NCBI GenBank assembly: GCA_964542765.1
Contig: CAZIVO010000088.1
Location: forward strand, 1 to 15,913
Source of the DNA: CAZIVO01 sp964542765
Lineage (GTDB): Bacteria; Planctomycetota; UBA1135; UBA2386
Reading direction: 5' to 3'
DNA length: 15,913 nucleotides
In this document: piece after piece, positions 15,041 to 15,913 of the stretch
Position numbering within the stretch: position 1 is the first letter of the stretch
Layout: each line of letters opens with the position of its first letter
Program-made: the position numbers and the translations under genes
The notes under the pieces: model-generated
Seen by the model: only the letters and a program-made list of their open reading frames with translations
What the model was told of the DNA's origin: nothing
The model's database searches: none

Positions 15041-15913
15041 ATGGTACGAAGCCGAGTCTTGAGGATGTTTGCCCACTGTCTGTGGGTATCGATGGTGGCT
15101 GTTTTCGTTGGCTGCGGCGGCGGCGGTTCGTCGGGATCGATCAAAGCACCGGGCAAGCTGTTGTTCACGGTCCAGCCGACAGATGGGACAGTCGGCGTTT
15201 CGCTGGCGGCGGTGGAGATCAGTGTTAACGACTCGAGCGGACAGCCCATCAGTGATGGTGAGCAGTCGATCACAATCACGCTCGTATCCAAGGGAGGAAA
15301 GGCCAAGATTTCGGGAACATTGACCGTCAAGGCCGTTGGCGGGCGTGCCCGCTTTGACTCCTTGAAGATCGATGCGGCGGACCCGGAATGCGTTCTTCAA
15401 GCTTCGGCGGCGGGCTTCGCCGCGGGCATCAGCGCGAGTTTCGATATTGCTTCGCCGACCTTGAACTTTGCTGTTGAACCGAAAGCCGGAACGGTGGGGG
15501 CTCCGCTGGCCGACGTGAAGGTTGAGGTTATTGATCGAGACAAAAAACGCGTCGTTGACGCTGTGTCACCGATCACCATCGCACTCGTGACCAAGGGCGG
15601 AAAGGCCAAGATTTCGGGAACGTTAACCGTCACTGCCGTGGCCGGTCTTGCTGGCTTCAGCGGTTTGAAGATCGATTTGGCGGATTCTGACTGCAAGCTC
15701 CGGGCTTCGTCACCAGGATTCGATACGGCGGATAGTGCGAGTTTCGATATCGCTTCACCGACCTTGAAGTTCACGCGACAGCCAGTGAATGTTGGCGCCC
15801 GTATTGTCCTGCCGACCGTGGAGGTTTCGATTCTCGATCGGACCGGCAAGCTTATTCCTGACGCTGAGTATCCGGTCACGATTGAGCTTGCACCCAATAC
15901 TGGCAAGGCCACG
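15041..15913 (+). CDS. Lipoprotein with tandem Ig-like repeats (partial, runs off the window)
   Basis: The frame starting at 15041 stays open for 291 codons to the last base, so the C-terminus is missing. The N-terminus MVRSRVLR is a charged n-region. A hydrophobic stretch and a lipobox FVGC follow, with C25 as the likely lipidated residue and then a Gly/Ser linker, so the protein should be membrane-anchored and face outwards. From residue 40 come tandem units of exactly 101 residues (40-140, 141-241, 242 onward). Each starts L-x-F-x-x-(Q/E)-P, carries V-x-V-x-D and a 'GKAKISGTLTV' type strand, and ends SASFDIASPT. They resemble bacterial Ig-like (Big) repeats that act as spacers or adhesion stalks. 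ATG 15041 is preferred over the ATG at 15065 because the latter would lose the positive n-region. The function of the missing C-terminal part is unknown. Confidence 0.85.
   Translation, partial: MVRSRVLRMFAHCLWVSMVAVFVGCGGGGSSGSIKAPGKLLFTVQPTDGTVGVSLAAVEISVNDSSGQPISDGEQSITITLVSKGGKAKISGTLTVKAVGGRARFDSLKIDAADPECVLQASAAGFAAGISASFDIASPTLNFAVEPKAGTVGAPLADVKVEVIDRDKKRVVDAVSPITIALVTKGGKAKISGTLTVTAVAGLAGFSGLKIDLADSDCKLRASSPGFDTADSASFDIASPTLKFTRQPVNVGARIVLPTVEVSILDRTGKLIPDAEYPVTIELAPNTGKAT
15158..15913 (+). repeat. Tandem 303-base coding repeats
   Basis: Two full units (15158-15460 and 15461-15763) and a partial third (from 15764) follow one another in frame without spacer. Units 1 and 2 share near-identical blocks. 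In the 39 bases from 15290 and 15593 there are 3 differences, all synonymous. In the 32 bases from 15434 and 15737 there are 2. Unit 3 is more divergent. The array continues beyond the window or ends in a different domain. Confidence 0.85.

Noticed and set aside
14693..15400. A 235-codon minus-strand open frame across the divergent gap and the lipoprotein start
   Set aside because: It is rich in Arg, Ser and Pro with no domain, and overlaps both the CotH paralogue 2 N-terminus and the lipobox-bearing + strand frame, which are far better supported.
15397..15912. A minus-strand open frame over the Ig-like repeats
   Set aside because: It is a shadow: its internal repetition only reflects the 303-base repeats of the + strand lipoprotein gene.

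Overview
The window is about 15.9 kb of moderately GC-rich bacterial DNA, almost fully coding, with no RNA gene, CRISPR array or transposase visible. The gene set suggests a member of the Planctomycetota. It has large secreted CotH-kinase proteins with lamin-tail domains, a secreted kelch-type protein ending in a 'GxPGC' beta-rich C-terminal module, a repeat-rich lipoprotein, a KaiC-like ATPase, and frequent GTG/TTG starts with weak ribosome sites. That placement is an inference from content, not a sequence match.

Left part (37-3504, + strand): a two-gene AMP-forming ligase operon. It holds an acetyl-CoA synthetase (acs), then, after 9 bases, a fatty-acid-type acyl-CoA ligase with a TTG start and a strong Shine-Dalgarno. 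Both activate carboxylic acids to CoA thioesters.

Middle-left (3531-6612): on the minus strand, a two-domain KaiC/RecA-like ATPase overlaps a BtpA-family TIM-barrel gene by 4 bases (ATGA). Facing away from them is a histidine-phosphatase-fold protein that has lost most catalytic residues. The second ATPase domain has also lost its P-loop lysine. Together these look like a small signalling or regulatory module of unknown role.

Middle (6745-7782, -): a Gfo/Idh/MocA-family NAD(P)-dependent oxidoreductase, with its start fixed by a good ribosome site.

Right part (7876-14888, -): a cell-surface/secretome island. Two closely related CotH-kinase/lamin-tail proteins flank a secreted six-blade kelch protein. 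The kelch gene and the downstream CotH gene are 2 bases apart and appear to share a sigma70-like promoter at 12015-12043. All three proteins carry signal peptides and end in beta-rich C-terminal modules that look related.

Right edge (15041-15913, +, runs off the window): a lipoprotein with tandem 101-residue Ig-like repeats, divergent from the second CotH gene. It stays open to the last base and so has no stop codon in the window.

No gene-free stretch exceeds about 165 bases. The main gaps are 5906-5982, 6613-6744, 7783-7875, 11982-12143 and 14889-15040.
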